Shown in pieces: positions 61,160 to 64,000 of a stretch of DNA of 64,000 bases. The translations under genes were made by a program, and so were the position numbers. This DNA comes from Caballeronia sordidicola (GTDB taxonomy: Bacteria > Pseudomonadota > Gammaproteobacteria > Burkholderiales > Burkholderiaceae). Where the stretch lies: the NCBI RefSeq assembly GCF_002220365.1, contig NZ_MTHB01000063.1, positions 1 through 64,000 of the forward strand. Reading direction: 5' to 3'. The first letter of the stretch is position 1; every line of letters starts with the position of its first letter. Below the pieces are notes generated by a model that saw nothing but the letters and a program-made list of their open reading frames with translations, was not told the origin of the DNA and did not search any database.

Positions 61160-61342
61160 TCAGAATTCGACTGCCACGAAATCGTCTTTGCCGACGTCGC
61201 ATAATGGACAACGCCATGTGTCCGGGATATCGGCGAAACGGGTTCCGGCCGCAATACCTTCTTCCGGCAAACCGTCTTCTTCGTTGTATATCCACCCACA
61301 GATCAGGCAAACCCAGCTTTTATATTCTAAAACTTCACTCAC
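61160..61342 (-). CDS. rubredoxin, GTG start
   Basis: This 60-residue electron carrier has one iron held by four Cys: WVCLICGWIYNEEDG and WRCPLCDVGKDDF. Full rubredoxin length is reached by starting at GTG (VSEVLEYKSW) with AAAGAG upstream; longer upstream readings are not rubredoxin-like. It passes electrons in reductase or oxidative-stress systems; the partner is not nearby. It is convergent with the methyltransferase gene. Confidence 0.9.
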   Translation of the reverse strand: MSEVLEYKSWVCLICGWIYNEEDGLPEEGIAAGTRFADIPDTWRCPLCDVGKDDFVAVEF

Positions 61343-61712
61343 GACAGACTCTTTCTTCTCGTTCGACAAAACATCGTTAAATATTCGGCCCCACGGCTCA
61401 ATCCCCGAAAGCTCGCCTTCCGGGATGTGCCGTGCGCGCCTGCCGAAACATTCGGCGACCCGCATAGTACCGGATTGTCAAAATGGGTTCATCGGACTGG
61501 AAAAACGGCGGAGCAGCGCGCAAGCATGGATCTGCGTGATTCCTTATGCTCGGTGTATCCTCTCCCCGGCGGTTTTTGGAGTCCCTTGCGTGTCGTCCGG
61601 CGAGTTGTGATGTGTCTTTGCCGCGTCGGTCACGCCACGCGTGTCGCACGAAACCGTTTTGGCCTGCCTGGATAGTTGATCCGGCAGCCGCATTCTTCTG
61701 GGAGCGAAAAAA
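61343..61712. other. divergent intergenic region
   Basis: About 370 bp between rubredoxin and the DUF4399 gene. It should hold both promoters. The long minus-strand frame crossing it is antisense to the DUF4399 gene and is not a gene. Confidence 0.5.
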
Positions 61713-62120
61713 ATGATGTTCAAGAAACTGTTGTCGGGAGCGGTGTTGTCGAGCGTTTTCCTTGTGGCCGTTGCGGTGCACGCGCAACAAGCCCGGGTGT
61801 TTTTCATCGAACCGAAAGACGGTGCTACCGTCACAAGCCCAGTGCACGTGGTCTTTGGCCTGGAAGGCATGGGGCTCGCGCCGGCCGGCGATACGGATCC
61901 GCAAAAAGGCCACCACCATTTGCTGATCGACGCAGGACCGATGCAAAAGGGTCTCGTGATTCCAATGAACGATAAATCGCTGCATTTCGGCAAGATGCAG
62001 ACGGAAGCGGACGTAAAGCTGCCTCCGGGCGATCACACGCTGACCCTGCAATTCGGCGATGGCGCGCACCAGTCGTTTGGACCGGAAATGAGCCAGACGA
62101 TCAAAGTTCACGTGAAATAA
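61713..62120 (+). CDS. DUF4399 exported protein
   Basis: This 135-residue protein has signal peptide MMFKKLLSGAVLSSVFLVAVAVHAQ, then one beta-sandwich-like domain with ARVFFIEPKDGATVTSPVHVVFGLEGM, the His cluster GHHHLLIDA and GDHTLTLQFGDGAHQSF. This is the DUF4399 pattern, sometimes mis-annotated as a rod-shape protein. It is periplasmic, and the His residues suggest metal binding. GGGAG precedes the ATG (or the second ATG at 61716). Confidence 0.88.
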   Translation: MMFKKLLSGAVLSSVFLVAVAVHAQQARVFFIEPKDGATVTSPVHVVFGLEGMGLAPAGDTDPQKGHHHLLIDAGPMQKGLVIPMNDKSLHFGKMQTEADVKLPPGDHTLTLQFGDGAHQSFGPEMSQTIKVHVK

Positions 62121-62180
62121 CGGCCCTCGGGCCGGGTTTCATCGGCCGGCGCCGGGACGCTCTGATCCTGCGCTAATCTC

Positions 62181-62208
62181 AAAAACGCGGCGCGGCCGCG
62201 TTTTTTTT
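62181..62208 (+). terminator. terminator of DUF4399 gene
   Basis: A 10-bp stem (62181-62190 with 62196-62205) with an eight-T run, 60 bp after the stop. Confidence 0.9.
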
Positions 62209-62341
62209 GCAACTTATCAGGCACTTTGCCTTGTCCTGATGGCATAGGGCCCCAAACCGTCCTCCAAGCGTCCTCCAAGCGCGCCGGTCAAGACCGGTAC
62301 AATGGCCGCTTCCAGTATTTGCACTTTTCCGGCTGCCTCCC

Positions 62342-64000
62342 ATGTCGCTCTATTCCATTTCGAACGCGCAACTTGCGTTCGGCCACGTTGCGTTGCTCGA
62401 TCACGCTGACTTTTCTCTCGAAGCGGGCGAACGCGTCGGCCTGATCGGCCGTAACGGCGCGGGTAAGTCGTCGCTGCTGAAGATTATCGCCGGGCTCACC
62501 AAGCCGGACGACGGCCTCATCACGCGGCAAAACGAGCTCACTACCGTCTACGTGCCGCAGGAACCCGAGTTCGACCTGGAGGCGTCGGTGTTCGACGTCG
62601 TCGCGTCCGGCTTGTCCCACGAGCGGGAACTGCTCGACGAATATGACGTCGTAGCGCACAAACTTGCCGATACCCCCGAAGGTTCCGAGCACGATGACCT
62701 GCTGCACCGCATGAACGCGCTGCAATCCTCGCTTGACCTGCACGATGCCTGGAGCTGGCAAACCCGCGTGGCGACCACGTTGCAGCAGATCGGGCTGGAC
62801 GGCGACGTGCGCTCGGGCGCGCTCTCAGGCGGTATGAAAAAGCGCGTGGCGCTCGCGCGTGCGCTGGTCGTGCAACCTGACGTGCTGCTTCTGGACGAAC
62901 CGACCAACCACCTCGACTTCGACGGCATTCGCTGGCTGGAAGAGATGCTGGTCACGTTGCGCACCGGTTTGCTGTTCATTACCCATGACCGGGCTTTCCT
63001 CGACAAGGTGGCTACCCGCATCGTCGATCTGGATCGCGGACGCTTGCTGTCGTATCCGGGTAATTACAGCGCGTACCAGACGCGCAAGGCGCAGCAACTC
63101 GAAATCGAACAGGTCGAAGCGGCCAAGTTCGACAAGTTGCTGGCCCAGGAAGAGGTGTGGATTCGCAAGGGCGTGGAAGCGCGGCGTACGCGCAGCGTCG
63201 GACGTATCGCGCGGCTGGTGGAAATGCGCAACGAGCGCGCCGAACGCCGCAACGTGCTGGGCAACGTGAAGCTTGATGTCGGGCAGGGCGAGCGCTCGGG
63301 CAAGATCGTCTCGGAACTGACCGACGTGACGAAGAAATACGGCGATCGAACGATTGTCGACAACTTCAGCGCGACCGTCATGCGTGGCGACAAATTCGGG
63401 TTCATCGGTCCGAACGGCGCGGGCAAGACCACGCTGCTCAAGATGATCCTGGGCGAACTCGCGCCGGACACAGGCACGGTACGCACCGGCACGAACACGC
63501 AGGTAGCGTATTTCGACCAGATGCGCGCGCAACTCGACCTCGACAAGACCCTCTCCGACACCATCAGCCCAGGCAGTGAATGGGTCGAAGTGAATGGCGT
63601 GAAAAAGCACGTCATGAGTTATCTCGGCGACTTCCTGTTCGCACCGGAGCGCGCACGTTCGCCTGTGCGCTCGCTGTCGGGCGGGGAACGCAACCGGCTG
63701 CTGCTCGCGCGTCTGTTCGCGCGACCCGCGAACGTGCTGGTGCTGGACGAGCCGACCAACGACCTGGACATCCAGACGCTCGAATTGCTGGAAGAACTGC
63801 TGACGGACTACGACGGCACCGTGCTGCTGGTAAGCCATGACCGCCAGTTCCTGGACAACGTCGTGACCTCGGTCTTTGCGTCGGAAGGCGGCGGCATGTG
63901 GCGCGAATATGTGGGCGGTTTCACCGACTGGCAGATCCAGCGCGAACGTGCCGAGAGAATTGCTCTGGACGCCGCCCGTGACACGGCCAAGCAAGCGAAG
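62342..64000 (+). CDS. uup: ABC-F ATPase Uup (3' end outside window)
   Basis: The first 553 residues of a cytoplasmic ABC-F protein linked to ribosome function and to precise excision of transposons in E. coli. Two cassettes are present: Walker A GRNGAGKSSLL, signature LSGGMKKRVALARAL, Walker B VLLLDEPTNHLD; then GPNGAGKTTLL, LSGGERNRLLLARL, VLVLDEPTNDLD. The linker LAQEEVWIRKGVEARRTRS and KIVSELTDV fit Uup closely. The frame is open to the window edge; about 80-90 residues, including the C-terminal coiled coil, should follow. The start is ATG 62342 (MSLYSISNAQLAFG). Confidence 0.92.
   Translation, partial: MSLYSISNAQLAFGHVALLDHADFSLEAGERVGLIGRNGAGKSSLLKIIAGLTKPDDGLITRQNELTTVYVPQEPEFDLEASVFDVVASGLSHERELLDEYDVVAHKLADTPEGSEHDDLLHRMNALQSSLDLHDAWSWQTRVATTLQQIGLDGDVRSGALSGGMKKRVALARALVVQPDVLLLDEPTNHLDFDGIRWLEEMLVTLRTGLLFITHDRAFLDKVATRIVDLDRGRLLSYPGNYSAYQTRKAQQLEIEQVEAAKFDKLLAQEEVWIRKGVEARRTRSVGRIARLVEMRNERAERRNVLGNVKLDVGQGERSGKIVSELTDVTKKYGDRTIVDNFSATVMRGDKFGFIGPNGAGKTTLLKMILGELAPDTGTVRTGTNTQVAYFDQMRAQLDLDKTLSDTISPGSEWVEVNGVKKHVMSYLGDFLFAPERARSPVRSLSGGERNRLLLARLFARPANVLVLDEPTNDLDIQTLELLEELLTDYDGTVLLVSHDRQFLDNVVTSVFASEGGGMWREYVGGFTDWQIQRERAERIALDAARDTAKQAK

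Noticed and set aside
61398..62111. 237-codon minus frame over the DUF4399 gene
   Set aside because: Antisense shadow; the plus strand has signal peptide, ribosome site and family motif.

Overview
The window is dense, GC-rich proteobacterial DNA. Gene content points to Burkholderia sensu lato (Paraburkholderia/Caballeronia type). The markers are a fused glucokinase-HexR gene in a zwf-pgl-glk operon, a Burkholderia-type general porin, and many small stress-type proteins of that group. No rRNA, CRISPR array or complete insertion sequence was seen. One tRNA, tRNA-Arg(CCT), is present. All calls come from reading the sequence and from family knowledge; no database search was run.

Layout. (1) 0-9.4 kb is a glucose module. 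A gtsABCD-type glucose ABC transporter runs leftward. The zwf-pgl-glk/hexR operon runs rightward from a sigma70-like promoter whose -10 and spacer lie inside a perfect palindromic HexR-type operator. Uptake, phosphorylation, the first Entner-Doudoroff/pentose phosphate steps and the repressor are therefore encoded together. (2) 10-14.1 kb holds a porin and hisQMP, an amino-acid ABC transporter with no binding-protein gene beside it. (3) 14.6-21 kb holds a pirin, a Spy/CpxP-like periplasmic protein divergent from an OmpR/EnvZ-type two-component system, a small ferredoxin-like-fold candidate and a diguanylate cyclase. (4) 21.5-29.7 kb holds a NitT/TauT-like ABC pair (double-length permease plus ATPase with a C-terminal extension), a large autotransporter and two paralogous lipoproteins.

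(5) 30-45.2 kb is the most interesting part. It encodes an orphan sigma54 (rpoN) and two sigma54 activators (one without a receiver domain, one NtrC-like). Between and around them lie eight sites with exact GG-N10-GC spacing and a good -24/-12 match, upstream of otsA (trehalose-6-phosphate synthase), a BON protein, a PA2169-family protein, a DUF883-type membrane anchor cluster, a PfpI/DUF4142 operon and several small unknown proteins. I read this as a compact sigma54-dependent stress regulon lying next to its own sigma factor and activators. This is an inference from sequence alone.

(6) 45.3-53.7 kb holds an MFS exporter, a YbhB protein, a PAS-PAS-GGDEF protein, a TetR regulator and many small hypothetical genes, including three tandem paralogues of 57-66 residues. 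(7) 53.9-57.8 kb begins with tRNA-Arg(CCT) and is bounded by a diverged direct repeat of the tRNA 5' end and its upstream sequence. It carries an unusual SRAP/YedK-family protein, a phytanoyl-CoA dioxygenase-like protein and an unknown gene, and looks like a small island. (8) 57.9-64 kb holds a membrane diguanylate cyclase, a DUF4239 protein, a methyltransferase, rubredoxin, a DUF4399 protein and the start of uup, which runs off the right edge.

Several intergenic regions carry short tandem repeats with units of 8, 10, 14, 15 and 40 bp.
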